Assembly: GCA_028023455.1 (NCBI GenBank)
Contig: JAQFVV010012508.1
Coordinates: forward strand, 62,001 to 126,000
DNA from: Epiperipatus broadwayi
Taxonomy: Eukaryota; Onychophora; Udeonychophora; Euonychophora; Peripatidae
Reading direction: 5' to 3'
Length of the DNA: 64,000 nucleotides
The notes beneath the pieces are model-generated. The model ran no database searches. It was not told the origin of the DNA and was given only the letters and a program-made list of their open reading frames with translations. The first letter of the stretch is position 1. Each line of letters opens with the position of its first letter. The translations under genes were made by a program, and so were the position numbers. This document shows, piece after piece, positions 23,011 to 36,147 of the stretch.

Positions 23011-26000
23011 ATAGGATATATTAACAAAAAATGGAATGCTTCATTGTTCAGAAGTTCCTAATAAGTTCAGGTACAAGAAGTGACAGAATTTGGATCATGA
23101 TCCATGGACTTTCTTGCTCTGAAGTCTGCCACTTTACTATTGTACCAAACCATGTCAGGTAAATACTAATAGTGTTCAAATGGTTTATTGCTTTGGAATT
23201 CAAAGGAAATTCAAGAATCAAAAATGCCTAAGTTGGAGTTGCAGTCTGCGAACTTTGAACTCTAGAGACTACTATTCAATTACTACACTTATTGATTTAT
23301 TTTTATTTTTCTACGATAAAAATTTACACTTATTGAATTTTAAAGAGGCTTTTACCATCGAGTCATTGTCATTAAATAATAAAGATATCTCATTTTTAAT
23401 TACAAGTGTCAAATTAACTTAACCCACATCTTTGACACTATCTACTTTAAATAAATATTGTAATGACTATTATTAATCATTTACTAAACTAGAAATTGTC
23501 TCTAGCACAGATATAAACTTTGAAACTCAATTAAAGATTAGTATATCTGATTTTTTAAAATTAAACACACGAACACATGGAGTTATTCACATTTCTTTTT
23601 CCCACTGCAATATCTTTATAATATATATTAAATAACTTCAATATTACTACATACTGTATTCTTTTAAATTCACGAAATGCATCTTGGGAGTCATTTATCT
23701 TTAATTATATTTTTATTTATATGAATTTAAAAGACTATGCGATAATATTAAAGTTGTTTAAAATATTTATAAATATAATTTTTATTAAAATATTACTTTT
23801 AATTTAATCTCTTAAATAAATTAGTTTATTTTTAAAGTTAAAAAAAATATTGTAGCATTTACAATATTCAAAAATACTTTTTTATTAGTAAGCGCGCGAA
23901 AATAAAACATACTTGTTATTCTTTTTAGAAATATTAATTTTAGATTGCTCTAACGATATTACGGTAATTATTACATTAAAAGTTAATTTTTTAATGCATT
24001 AATAAATAATTTTTTGTCTTTAGTTGGTTAAAACATTTAGATTTAATTAGTTAATGATTTTTAACTATTTCTATCCCGCTCTTGATACTTAACTCAAAAG
24101 TACATATACCAGTTATAATTATAGGGGATTTGAACCCAGACTTTCAAGCTCTTTTTAGCTATCCAATCTATCTCATACAAACGATATACATGACTACATA
24201 ATCTAAACAGGTATACATGTATTTAAATATTATATATCAGTTGTATATATATATGTCATCTAAAGAGTGAAAACAATTTATAAACAATATAAAATTAAAA
24301 CGAGATCCATCTCAAAGATAACGACATTTAAGATTCAATGTTTCTCATTAGATAGATATCTCTTATAATTTGAACAATTTCTTATTTAATGTGGATTATG
24401 TGCTCTACTTTTCTTAATACTATATTGCGTTTGTAATTATTTTTATTTCTAATGTGGAATATACGTATCTTATCAGAATATTTACAACCCCAAAGTTATT
24501 GAGTTTTAAGAAAATGGAAGCTATAAAATAAAATATTTACCCCCCCCCCCCACACAAAACAAAATGATAAATATAAAGTTTACCGTGAAAACCGACAATG
24601 TAAAGCAAACGAGAAAAATTTAAGATTTTCAGGAACAGTAAAAGCATTCATCGCTCATTTTTTAATTAAAGCTTTTTAAAATGTGTTTATTATAAACAAC
24701 AGTATGTAAAATATCAATATTACCTTCTGATTAATGATTTTAATCGGTTTGAAAAATTGTTAGATTTTATATTATGCCCTTTTCTGATGGAGAAATACTG
24801 TATAATGAAATAATTTTATTTTTTAAAAATTAAATTTTCAGGGCCCAAAGATTATTTATCCATAATTAAACTTTAAAGTAAACATAATAGCGATTGAATT
24901 TTTATGAAAACCTAAGTAGCCTACTGAAAAACTATTGTTTCAATTTTAAAGTATACCAAACGTCTTATCATACCAAATATATTTTATGACTAAGTTTTTA
25001 TTCTTTAAAAAAAATTAAAAAAGAAGTTAGACATTGCAAAACACTAGAGAAATATGTTAACTTATATTGCATTCGAACCACTTAATGAACATATCAAAGA
25101 AAGCATAATATCATTTGTTCTGATTATTTCTACATCTGCAATAAGATATAGTTATTTTATTCTACTTCAGAGCCATCTATTGTGAGCTTAAATAATTAAT
25201 GAATTCCAGATGGCCAATAGCCAGAGACTATTTTAAGATTGAAGCTATTTAGTTTACAATAAATGGTTAAATAAAGTAAGTAGGTTAAATAATAAATAAA
25301 AACAATCAAACAGCTAGCTACTTGGGAGGTCAATTAATTTTCAAGCATCAAAGTGATGTTGAGTTTAAATTTAAAAATCTTTAGCTCTTGAATCTAAGAT
25401 TCTTCCACATACTAGACCACACAGAAAAATAGACTGAATTACTTCTCCTAAATAAAATAGGCCAATATTCAATACCTTTTAAGAGTACTAAAAAGTTTGT
25501 GGCTGTTATTCAAATTTTAATAAAAGATGTATTGTAATGAGTGATAAATGAAAGAGTGCAATTGGCTAAGAAACAAATCACAAAAATCAGCTATTGGTTT
25601 GCGTAGTTGGTAGAGTTTCCAACTTGGGATTGGAAGGTTCCAAAATCGATTCTGGTACTCAAACTTCTTATGAACTCCTAAGCAATAAAACCATATTCTC
25701 TCTCTATTTTTTTTTTTATAGAAATCAAATTTAACTAAAACAATTTATAAAAAATGAATTAAAAGTATGTGAATTAAGTAATGTTGACTCAAAATAATAT
25801 TCAATTATTATGAATGCTGTATTAAAAGAGACATATTCTGACCATCTGATATTTTTTTTACACTGTTATTGTGAGAAGGCTCTCATGGTGTACTGATTAA
25901 CAACATTTACTTGTTAACCATAACTAAGATGAAAGTATAATGGCTACTTCCATATACAGTAATAGTTTTGAATTATAGATTCTTGTAAATTTGGACTTCT

Positions 26001-28100
26001 TATCATTACTTTGAAGTTTATATGCAATTAAATATATAGCAGTAGAATATTATTTGATAGCAGAAAATAAAATTCACACTTTGTATAGTGATAAAAGTTA
26101 CATATCAAAGAACGATTCTGAAATATCAGGATGTATTAAATACATGGAATTTAATTTACTAATGCTTTTTTTCACTCTTGAATTCACTGAAATAATATTA
26201 GAATTAAAACACACAATGAACACATGTAAAGAAATGATGATTAAAATCAATGAATTCTGCCTGAAAAAATATATGATATATATCATAGATACTGATGTGA
26301 TTGATTTATATATGCATTGCAATTATAAATTAGACATCCTGATTGCTTCTAACATTGTAGATTCTGCAATAGATCTGCCAATTGCCATAAGTAGCAAATG
26401 GTCATCTTAAGATCAGCTAAATAGATTAGGTCTCATTTGTGATTCTACAAAAACCCTTCTGATCATAGATAGTTGATTAAAAAAATAGAATTAAAAAATA
26501 AAACAAAAAAGACAATAAATGAAACTGATACATTTATTGACAAAACAATAAATAGGTGTGATAAAATATAACAAACTGCAATTAGGATGAAATAAAAGAT
26601 CTTTTTGTGTGGAAAAACATCTTGCTCCAGATATGCGGCTGCTGTAAATATTTTTATAACAGGTTATATGAGATTTTTGTGGCTAAAGTTTAAAAATTAA
26701 GTAATTTTTTTCATTTGGTTTTTTTTATTGTTTTTATTATTATTATTAAAGATTAAAACTATAACATTTGAAAGACAATCGTACAATGCAGATAAAGTTT
26801 TAGGGAAAACATGATGTAAATATAAAATAGTATTTGATCCCAAGATTGATGTTGATGTATGATTATTAAAACTGTTTATCAATGCTGAAATTTGTGGTTC
26901 ATAGATATCTTTATAAGTATTGAGATAGACAGTGAATGAGAATATATATTTGAAGCTGAAAAGGAAAAATAGAAATGAGCATAAACTAAGTCTTTCTATG
27001 TGTGTAATTATTTGAAATTAAATTTGGCATAACTAAAAGTTGATTAAGTAATACTGTTATTGGATATTTTTAAAGTACTATAAGTTATTTAAAATTAAAT
27101 ATAAAAAGGCTTTATTTAACACAATATTTTTATTTAGTTTTGGTTTTGCCAAAAATCTAAATTTTAAGTGCAACCTTTTTCTTATAAAAATGTCTGTCTT
27201 GTGTTGTGACTTGAAAGCTACCTATACAGTTATTATTACATCTGATTGGCTGATATATAAGCATTATTAATGTGCGTGCAAGAAGGTTTCAGCCTTTCAC
27301 TTTAATTGTAACAAGGAAAGAAAAATATTTTTGTCTAAAACAAAAATTTTTTTTACTCATTAATTTTAGAATTAATTACACAATCTGTTTTTACTTAAAG
27401 AGTTAAGTTTTTTAAAACATATTTTTGGTTTTGATCAAATAATTTAATTAAAAAACCCCAGAATAATGATGATTTAGTTATCTTTTATTATTAATCAACA
27501 TGGAAAGATTGTTAATCCTCTTATTTATAAATTTCAATATTTTAATACACACAGATTCAATTTAAGTGTGATGAGGCAGTGGTTATAGGAAATCAGCTTC
27601 ATAAGGCCATTACTTCTAGTTTTCATGTTGCTCAAATTTGAACTCCCAGAGAAGTAAAGCAAGATAGCTTCTCTATTACTTCATAGCATAATATAAGTAA
27701 AGTATATACTCTTGTCACAATTGAAATTCATGAAGTTATGGAAACTGAAATGAATTGTGGTTCACTACTAATCTATCTTATATATCTGCTAATGAAGAAA
27801 TACCACAGCTATCCTACTGATTTTGAGATTCCAGTGGTACATGTCTTATACAATATAAAATACTGATATTTTTATGTAATTATGAAGCATAGATGGAAGA
27901 AATTGAGTAATGCATTAACACATATTCTACTGTTAATAAAAGTTTATTTCTGTTTACTGCTCAAAAATATTTAATTAAACTATACCCAATTACTTTAAAA
28001 ACAAATTTTAAATAATGAATAAATTAACTAGATTATAAGAAAAAGAACCCAGCAAAAAATTAAGAAACAAACAACTGACTTTGCTTATATTATTTATAAA
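23011..28100. other. No gene recognised
   Basis: 24110-24260 has weak similarity to a family 1 tail. A C run of 10-11 bases lies near 24541. The 118-codon plus ORF at 26054-26410 is the longest here; it has mixed hydrophobic content but no domain I recognise, and an overlapping ORF on the other strand argues for AT-rich chance. Confidence 0.35.
25594..25668 (+). pseudogene. tRNA-like sequence, Pro(TGG)-like
   Basis: A-box-like TGCGTAGTTGGTAGAG, a strong anticodon stem TTCCAA/TTGGAA with loop CTTGGGA, and a degraded B box (AAATCGATTC). Acceptor pairing is poor, so it is a pseudogene or an old SINE head. Confidence 0.45.
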
Positions 28101-29058
28101 AGTCAAATATGTTTAAAAATACACATATACAAGCAACAAAGATTACAAATTATAAAATTATCATAAAAAAGCCTTTTTCGGATATGCAGCGCATAGTATT
28201 GACAATATATTTTCATGATATGGGGTAAATACCACGAATAATAATAGATGTAGGACTAATAAACAAAAGAAGTGGATAAAAATTTCATATTTGCCTAGTG
28301 TATATAATATATTAAATAAAAAAAGTAAAAATTATATAGATAAAAACATGAATATGGGATGGGCTAATAGCAGAAATTTAGATAAATTGATAACTAATTG
28401 TAGGATGAAAGGTGATATAAAATATAAGAGAGGAATGGTTTATAAAATTAGATGTAATTTTTGTAATATGGTTTACTATGGTCAGACGTCGAAGCAATTG
28501 GGAGAAAGAGCTAAAGAACACAATGATGCTATTGCTAGGAAAGATGATAGATCTGCATTATATGTTCATTATTTGCAGTACAGACATAAAATAAATTGTA
28601 TTGATAATATAAGTCTTCTTTATTATATTAAAAATGTCAATAGACATAAAATATATGAAACAAGCTATATCATGTATAATAAAAACAACTGTATGAATAT
28701 ATACAAAACATCCATTAAGTTGAATAATAAGTGGTTAATGGATAATGAATGGATAGTTAATTAATTAATATATGTGGATATATATCAATGCAATATATAT
28801 AACAGTAATTTTGTAGTAGGATTGAGAAAGAAAAATAATCACATAATAGATCATGTCGGATATCCATTTGTTTATCTGTCTTCTCTCATGTATTGATATA
28901 GATGTTGCTGTATGTGCTTTAAATCATGGAGCTTTAAATCATGGAGACATATTGAAAAGGGCAAAAAACATAATTTGCCGAAAAAGGCTTTTTTATGATA
29001 ATTTTATAATTTGTAATCTTTGTTGCTTGTATATATGTATTTTTAAACATATTTGACT
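28101..29058. mobile_element. Element with about 80-bp TIRs enclosing a GIY-YIG frame
   Basis: 28101-28180 (AGTCAAATATGTTTAAAAAT...) and 28980-29058 are inverted copies with few differences. Between them lies a nearly intact PLE C-terminal frame. Either PLE pseudo-LTRs in inverted orientation, or a TIR element that captured a PLE end. Confidence 0.75.
28258..28764 (+). CDS. PLE GIY-YIG endonuclease domain, 5'-truncated (remnant E)
   Basis: The frame is open for about 168 codons; the first ATG is at 28291 but the homology starts upstream (KKWIKISYLPSVYNILN, the segment after the RT thumb). Then come a linker (ANSRNLDKLI), the GIY part MVYKIRCNFCN and the YIG part VYYGQT, followed by LGERAKEH and VHYLQYRH. 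The CxxC of NFCN and upstream IRC are typical of PLE endonucleases. The RT is missing, so it cannot move itself. It lacks stops, unlike other PLE remains here, suggesting a younger insertion. It belongs with the 44.6-45.8-kb element rather than the CFAISRK type. Confidence 0.75.
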   Translation, partial: NKQKKWIKISYLPSVYNILNKKSKNYIDKNMNMGWANSRNLDKLITNCRMKGDIKYKRGMVYKIRCNFCNMVYYGQTSKQLGERAKEHNDAIARKDDRSALYVHYLQYRHKINCIDNISLLYYIKNVNRHKIYETSYIMYNKNNCMNIYKTSIKLNNKWLMDNEWIVN

Positions 29059-29954
29059 ATTGTATACTTGAAGTGCAACATAAAAAAAGAATTGGTTTTA
29101 ATTCTGATTCTTTTTCTGTATATTTATAAAAGGCTTTGTTTCAGAATTACAAATATGATGAAATTACCAAATATGTTATCCAGATTCTGTGGTTAAGCTC
29201 ATACTATATTGGCATTTTCTAAAATTAGATTGAATTTGTTCAGAGTGAGATGATGTTAAAAGAAAATTGAAGGAAGACTATTTAATATCCAATAATAACA
29301 ATGCCATGAACAAAGACAGATTTGCTTTACTCTCTTCAAAGCATGGAATATTTAGTGATTTGCATATTTTATGTAAACATTCACATGCGATTAAAAAGCA
29401 TTATTTACCGTATATCATCAATTAAATAGCTATAAGGGATTTTTAATTTAAAGGAAGCTTCACTGATTGATTTGTAATTAACATATTTATATTTATTATT
29501 TATAGGTTAAAGAAAATTAAAAATTGAAATATTCTTTTTATATTATGATAAAATGCATAGTATGTACACTTACCTATACATATATATTTAAAATTATTCA
29601 CTATTGGTCTATGGACTTAATGAGTTAATTATTGGAAATTGAAATATTATTATTTGTTCAGATTATGTATGTATTAACATTTAATTATTTGTAGCTTGTT
29701 AAAATAAAATAATATTTATCAGCTTATTAATGATTGGAATATTTTGTAATACCATATACACACATCTGTGTGCTAATATATATGTATTATCAATAGTTTT
29801 CTATTCTATCATGTCAGCCGTTTGATGGCATTGATGTTAACCAAAAACACATACATATTACGTTTCTGGGCCGACGATTCTATATAACTATCGGCTTTAG
29901 TTTTGTAATAGGAAATTATAGCAACTAATAGTAAATAATATTACTATTTAAAGA

Positions 29955-30240
29955 AAATTTAAAAATTCACAGTAAATTTAAAAATAATACCTGAATAATT
30001 TATGTTTTTGTGACAGTAATTAATCATAAAATGGGTTGTTTTTGTTTGTGTGTATCTATAAAAAGTTATGGTATTTTTTTTTAATAGAAAATAATACGCA
30101 ATTATACATTTTTCAATTTACACAATATATATATAAATTCACACTAAATTTAAAAATGATACCCAACTAATTTTTTTTTTTTTTGTTGACAGTAATTAAT
30201 CAGAATGTGGGTTCTTTTTGTTAGTGTGTATATCCATTTA
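29955..30240. repeat. Direct duplication, about 2 x 100 bp
   Basis: Copies at about 29968-30060 and 30140-30235 share AAATTTAAAAATAATACC-type sequence and GACAGTAATTAATCA, followed by GTGTGTAT. The spacing is about 175 bp. Confidence 0.65.
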
Positions 30241-30242
30241 AA

Positions 30243-30584
30243 ACCAGGCTACCAGTGGAAGCAGGTTTTATAGATAAAAGGAGGGATGCTAAACAAGCAT
30301 GAATTAGATTAAAGAAGATGGGTGAGTTAAGACAGAGGAGACAAGGAAGGACCAAAGGTGAATTTATGGTAGATGAAGTTATGATAAGAGTCAGTCCTGT
30401 AAGCCATTCACAAAAATATATTTACAAAAAGTTTCAACCAAGCTATAATGCTCCATATATAATAATACATAAATACAATAACAACGCATTTGTCATGGCA
30501 CAAGGTGTAGAGAAGAAGGGAATGTATAACACTCAGCTATTGACATTAATAAAGAGAAAAAAGAAACCACCAGACATACAGTGA
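30243..30584 (+). pseudogene. Gypsy-type integrase C-terminal remnant 1
   Basis: The frame before and after the ATG at 30318 gives the integrase tail: a basic stretch, MIRVSPVSHSQKYIYKKFQP, YNAPYIIIHKYNNNAFVMA and a MYNTQLL ending. This is the beta-rich C-terminal DNA-binding part of Gypsy pol. An in-frame stop just upstream (KQA*IRL) shows decay. AAATGGAGGGG at 30710-30720 could be the polypurine tract, with a 3' LTR starting near TGATGT at 30724. No second LTR was found to confirm this. Confidence 0.7.
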
Positions 30585-30724
30585 ACAAAAGTACAATGAA
30601 ACAAGTCATTGGGCTACACAATGAAGGGAACCCACATTCATAAAATTAAATGAAAGGCTATAAATAAATTATTAGAGATCGAATGGGTCAAACATGCATG
30701 TTAACTCTCAAATGGAGGGGTTAT

Positions 30725-32350
30725 GATGTACCACTAGTGAATAGGGTTACATGTTTCATAATATTTTAAGGCAAAAAAAGATTAATTTTATGAATTTTAA
30801 AATGAAATTTTGAAAAATAAAAGTTCTGCGTTACATGTGAACTTATTTATTAGTAAATGATCAGATTAAATTTTACAAAAAAAGAAATAATTAAATTTTA
30901 AGTAAGCTAGAAAGATAAGTTATAGAATATTTCAAAGAGTTTCTTTTTAAATGCAATTTGCCATAAAAATAAAACATTGCATCATCTCATTATTTAGAAA
31001 CATATATATATAAGAGTTTAATTGTTAAAGAGAAAATAGAAAAAGGAGAGGGGTAAATGAACTAAGTAAAAAGTTAAAACTAGAGCTCTCTCTAAAGTTT
31101 TATAAACTTAAAGAAAAAAATGTAAAAATGAAAATTGGAATAAAATGTGAAAAGAAAGCTTGTGAACTTACATCCACTTAAAGATTGATTGGCTGATAAA
31201 TAAAAAAAAGGAAATAACCATCATTATATTTATTGAAGAGACAAAAGAAAAGGATTCAAGGCTGTATCTTATCAGAATATTAGATTAATCCAAGCAAAAA
31301 TATAGATTAAAACGATGAAAAACAATTAGGAAGAAGCATATAAAAAGATTGAGAAATCCATTAATTAATTATTATTATTATTAAGATTAGGATTATTATA
31401 ACATTATAGTACTGTTGTACTCATTATTGCTACTACATAAAAGCTTTCAAGGAAGAGAAGACATCTCCAGATGTGGGCATGTGTAATTACATTTACCGAA
31501 GAGCTAGACAGTAATCAAAATGTATGGCCAATCTTCAATTCTGGTCAAATGGATCAGCAGAAGTTCTCAATCGAGAATTCATGTTCACCTAATGATCTGA
31601 AAACTCACAAATATCTCTCTCTTCATTGAAATGTGGAAAATCAGCAAGAAGCAAAACCATTAATGGGAAAGAGAAAGACCATCTGGTTGTTGATCAACAA
31701 AGTAGGAGAAAGCAATGAATTTTGTCCATGAAAAGTACACTATTATCTGCAAAAATCCTAGTAACTATAAACTTTATTATTCCAATTTAAAGACTGAATT
31801 GTGTTTAAATAAAAGACTAATGAACTCTAAGAACCACAGCCATAGTCATCGTTAAATTGCTTCCATAAGTTAGTACATGAAATTATATTTTAATATGTGT
31901 GTATTTAAATTTCTCATAATGTATTTTTAGTATGTGTAAAACTTAAAATAATTTCTTGAATTCTCATTATAATATATCCTAATGTGTGTGTATATATTTA
32001 AATTTATAATGTTTTTTTCTGTATAATGTGTTTTATTATAAAAGGTTTCAATTTGAAGTGGGTTTAAATAAATTGATTGCTTAATTAGTGTTTAGTCAGT
32101 TATCTTTTTATTATTACACCACTAGTAAGTAATTTATAGTTAAGTATGAGTATTTAGCAAGGGTAATAAATTTTTTGTTCCCACAAGTGAATAAAATAGC
32201 TAGCTTGGAATATATCAAGCACTAAATTGTATACCTGTTATCTGGCCATGCTGATTATATAACTTATGATTAGCTGGCACCTGAGGTTTTATCTTAAAAT
32301 GAATAAAATGCTTTGCATGGCAGGGATTTGAATTTAGCAACTGAGTTCTA
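30725..32350. other. Possible Gypsy 3' LTR region; no gene
   Basis: It follows a polypurine-like tract. ACCACTAGT recurs near both 30730 and 32118, and AATAAA occurs near 32067. That could mark an LTR of about 1.4 kb ending ...ATTATTACA, but without a partner copy this is a guess. Confidence 0.3.
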
Positions 32351-32579
32351 TAGCCTGGAAATGTGGCCACATGTTATACTTTGTATGCCCTCAGTCTGGT
32401 TATAGGTACCATTGGTCTCATTCTCATCAGCATTTGACTTCTTTGTTTAAAGATCCAGTTTGCTGCCATAGTGAAAGTGCAGCTGGAGTTAAGATCGAGA
32501 TTGTAATTTAAATAATCATAGCAATCTTCACCCACCTGTTTCAATTGGTGCCCAATGCTTATTGTCATGTACTTGTTTC

Positions 32580-33397
32580 AATGCATCAGGTTTATCTTCA
32601 ACTCTTGGGTTTTTTACTTGTAACTCATGATGTTCAAACTGTTTATTTTTCTGCAATAGTTTTGGTTTTGATTCAATTATAAGTTCACATATTTTTATTC
32701 ATTCTCTAAGTTGAAAGGCAATTGATCTTGTTCATTGTCCATGATTTGATCCATTATTTCTTCTTGCAGTTGGACTTGCTCATTTTTTAGATCATCATCT
32801 GCTTACTTTGAATCATTTAGTTTTAGCTTTGATTTAAATGGTTTACAAAAATTATATGTCCATTTTTGAGAATCTTTCATAGCTTGGATTATTTAATCTT
32901 TGTTTTTGACTATGTTTATGATTATCTTCCATAGTTTGATTCACTTGTTTTATCAACTTTGATTTCATTTGTTTTTGGTTTTGTTCAAACTTCAATTTCA
33001 TCTTTTTTAACTATCTTGCCATTCATTTTTATTTAATAATGCACTCATCATCTTCATCATATCAAATTATGATGATGTTACATTACTCTCTTGCATTTTT
33101 ATCTCTTTATTAATATCTTCAAGCTTTATTTGTTTGTTTGACTAGGACATTATTCATTTCAGAAGTATCCAAACTATCTTCTTCATAGTTTGTTTCAGAA
33201 GTGTTTGCTTCCATTATTTCCTGCTGCTCTTCATTTATTCTATTTTCATACTCCATTTTATTAGTCTTTAAAATTTTTAAATTCAATAAACTTACTATGT
33301 TCAATATAATTTTAACTGTATACACCACCAACAGCACTAGATCATCCCCTGGAACATTGTAGAATATATGTGCATGAATGCCTTCTTCCCAGCACAA
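32580..33397 (-). pseudogene. gag-like coiled-coil remnant, minus strand
   Basis: On the minus strand the sequence reads as broken Gln/Lys/Glu/Asn-rich frames (KFEQNQKQMKSKLIKQVNQ type), like the better-kept plus-strand gag-like region at 34.8-35.7 kb. The open part (33119-33397) has a hydrophobic start, then NRINEEQQEIMEANTSET. Gag assignment rests on composition and context only. Confidence 0.4.
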
Positions 33398-33926
33398 CTT
33401 ACTTTGTTTATTCTTGTTTATTGATTTTTATAATATAATTACAATATATAAAAAATTGTTCTGATAAACAATGCCATTCATCAAACTCAGGCAAATGGAA
33501 ATTTACAACAGATAAATTTGTGTCTATGCCCAGAATAAAAAAAATTACAAAAGGGCTGTTATTAAGTAATGGTCAGACTAAAATGTTTCAACAATTTACA
33601 TTTTCTTTATTTATTTATGTAATTTATATTGGCAGCATCTGAGTTTAATTATCAGGAAATAAACCAACACATGTATATTTAAAACATTTTATTTTACCAA
33701 ATAACAATAACTATCATATACAATACCTGTTTGTAATGCCAGGCTAAATTGTGGAGAATACAAGTTATTGCTGATGGATCAGGCTAGACCACACAAAGTC
33801 AACAAATTATATAGCAATAGTTTAATTAGCAAATATAATTCATTATATTGGTTTCTGGTTCTGATTCTTTGTTCATTTACTATGTTTATATTCATTTGTT
33901 GACATTTTGCATCACTTCTCAAACTC

Positions 33927-34202
33927 TGTAATACCATTATATATAATGATCCTACTATTTGTCATTATAATAATCTATGGATATGAAAAGTTAATGCTTA
34001 AAAGACAACCTTGAGATTTATGCTTAAATCCAAATAGCAGTGATGAGGCAAAATAGGAGTAGAATATAATTTAATTTAGTCATAAATCTCAAGGTTATCT
34101 TTTATTATTAAGCATTAACTTTTTATATCCATAGAATTATTATAATCTATGCTTAACTTTAATTTTGATTATATCTTTATGCCAAATAGCAGGATCATTA
34201 CA
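33927..34202. repeat. Foldback or LTR-like element with TGTAAT/ATTACA ends
   Basis: The ends are TGTAAT and ATTACA. Most of the element is palindromic: about 33965-34030 pairs with 34080-34155 (AAGTTAATGCTTAA, ACCTTGAGATTTATG). A truncated copy in reverse orientation lies at 40985-41162. The TG...CA ends and the primer-binding-like site right after it suggest an LTR; the palindrome and the inverted second copy suggest a foldback transposon. Confidence 0.6.
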
Positions 34203-34204
34203 AT

Positions 34205-34220
34205 TGGCACCCAACTGGGG
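34205..34220 (+). other. Possible retroelement primer-binding site
   Basis: TGGCACCCAACTGGGG lies 2 nt after the ATTACA end. It resembles the TGGCGCCCAACGTGGGG type used by many arthropod Gypsy elements. gag-like sequence follows 0.6 kb downstream on the same strand. Confidence 0.5.
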
Positions 34221-34789
34221 CTCAAGATGACCCTGGGTATTTAATACTAAAAATAGAAAATTAGTACAATTGTCATACAATGTGTGTGCTTGAGAGTGAC
34301 TAAGTATCTAGTAAAAATAGAAAGTTGATATAATTGGCATCTTAAAGCATTGGGCTTGAATATATTTATTTATCACTCTCAGATCTGAGTTAAATCAGTT
34401 ATAAATTGATGGCTATTTAATAAGAAAATAATAATTTAGTGAGAGATGTGAGAACAGAGAAGAGGCTAACAGTGAAAATAATAGCTGACTTGAATTTTAT
34501 ATTTATTGAATTTTGATGATGATAAAAAATATAAGCAAATAATATAATTAAATGTGTATATTAGTAGGGAAAACTAGTGAAATGGCAAGCAATAAAATAG
34601 GCAGGTAATAATAAATAGGGCTATCGAGTGAAAGGGTGAATGGTCATAACAATCTATTGATTACTAAATTAAGTAGAAATAATTTTAAAATAGTTTATTG
34701 AAAAGGTAGTTAAATATGATTAATTAGATGCATATTAAATCAAAAGAAAAATTAGTAAATGTTTCCAATAAAAAATAAATTAAAGATCA

Positions 34790-35668
34790 ATTAGAAATCT
34801 CAAATAATGATGGGTTTATGGCACTGATGAAGGAAATGTTTGAAAAACAAAATGTAACATTTGAAGGACTTGAAAGTCAAATGAAATAGATGGCCAAAGA
34901 GATGGCAATAAAATTTTAAAACCAAAATAAAATATTAAAAAAACTTGAAAATCAAAATAAAAAGATGGCTATACAGTTTAAAAATCAAAGTAAAATATTT
35001 AAAAAAATTGAAAATCAAAACAAAGAGGCAACTATAAAATTTAAAAACAAAATGAAATGTTTGAAAAACTGAGTCTCAAATTAAAAGGGATATGAACAGA
35101 TGAGGGAAGAAATGATAAAAGAATTACAGGGAGATTTAATCCAGATTGAAAATAAAGTAGAAGAGGCATGCCAGGAAATACAGAAAAATAAAATTGAGCA
35201 AGAAAGCAAAATAGAATTGCTACATGAAGTAATAGAAGGGGTAAAAACAGAAAATTGTGGAGCATTAGAACAGGTTCATATGATTACTATTGTTGAAAGG
35301 CTTGGAAAGAAAGAAATAGAATGTTCTGATGATATCATAGAAATAAAATATATAAAACAGCAACCAAGCTTAGATACATAACTTCCAAATGTCAAATAAT
35401 GACAACAAAGTGAGGAAGTAAAAGCTAAAGATAGTCAAGAAATCATAAATGAAGTATGGTTGCAAAATAAAATATTTCCAAAGAAATGGAAAATTTAGAG
35501 GTTAAATTTTCTACTGATATGGTAAGAATAAAAAATTTAGAAATTGAAGTGATTAATTTCAAATGTGTAGCACAAGTTTATAAAGTCATACATTGTAAAG
35601 TAAGGGAAAGATTAAAAATAAATGTTAAAAAAAGTCATAGCTATAATGTCAAAGAAAATGGGCAATAG
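34790..35668 (+). pseudogene. Retrotransposon gag-like coiled-coil remnant
   Basis: The frames are rich in Lys, Glu, Gln and Asn with repeating units such as KLENQNK and KIENQNKEATIKFKNK, broken by stops and shifts. Longest open parts are 35100-35381 (REEMIKELQGDLIQIENKVE) and 35486-35668. Such coiled coils are common at the N-terminus of Gypsy gag in arthropods. It lies between a primer-binding-like site (34205) and an integrase tail (36843) on one strand, so all three may be remains of one deleted Gypsy copy into which a PLE end was inserted. Confidence 0.5.
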
Positions 35669-36147
35669 AGTCTCTAAAAAATAAATATCCACTCCAGTGG
35701 AAAATTCATAGTAAAGATGACTATGTGATCGATGGTAGTAAATAGAGAAATTTTCTTGTTATTCCATTTGAGAATGCTGAGAGTAATTGAAAATTACATG
35801 GAGAGAGGGGAAGCTTAATGCCAATTTAATTCTGCTATAAGTTTGGATGGCTTTATCTCATCAAACCCACAGGATTTGATGAATGAATTAATGAAATTAT
35901 GTATGAATAGAAAAAATATTTTACAGTAATATTTTTTTAAAAAAAAAAATGTATGTTCAACCTTAATTATAATACTTAAAAATATATTGAGACAAATATT
36001 AATTATGAGATGTAAAGAAGAACTGCCAGTACACAAAAGATTTATAGTTATGATACTTTTAAAACTTTAATTATATATTATACATATAATATTTGCTGTT
36101 AAACCTCATGAAATTAAGAATCATGGCTGTCATAGAAGTGAAGTAAT

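Noticed and set aside
26054-26410. 118-codon ORF on the plus strand
   Set aside because: No domain, signal or repeat is recognisable; an ORF on the opposite strand overlaps it, as expected of AT-rich chance frames.
35041-35265. 74-codon minus ORF with a leucine/phenylalanine-rich start
   Set aside because: It is the complement of the Lys/Glu/Asn-rich gag-like coiled coil.
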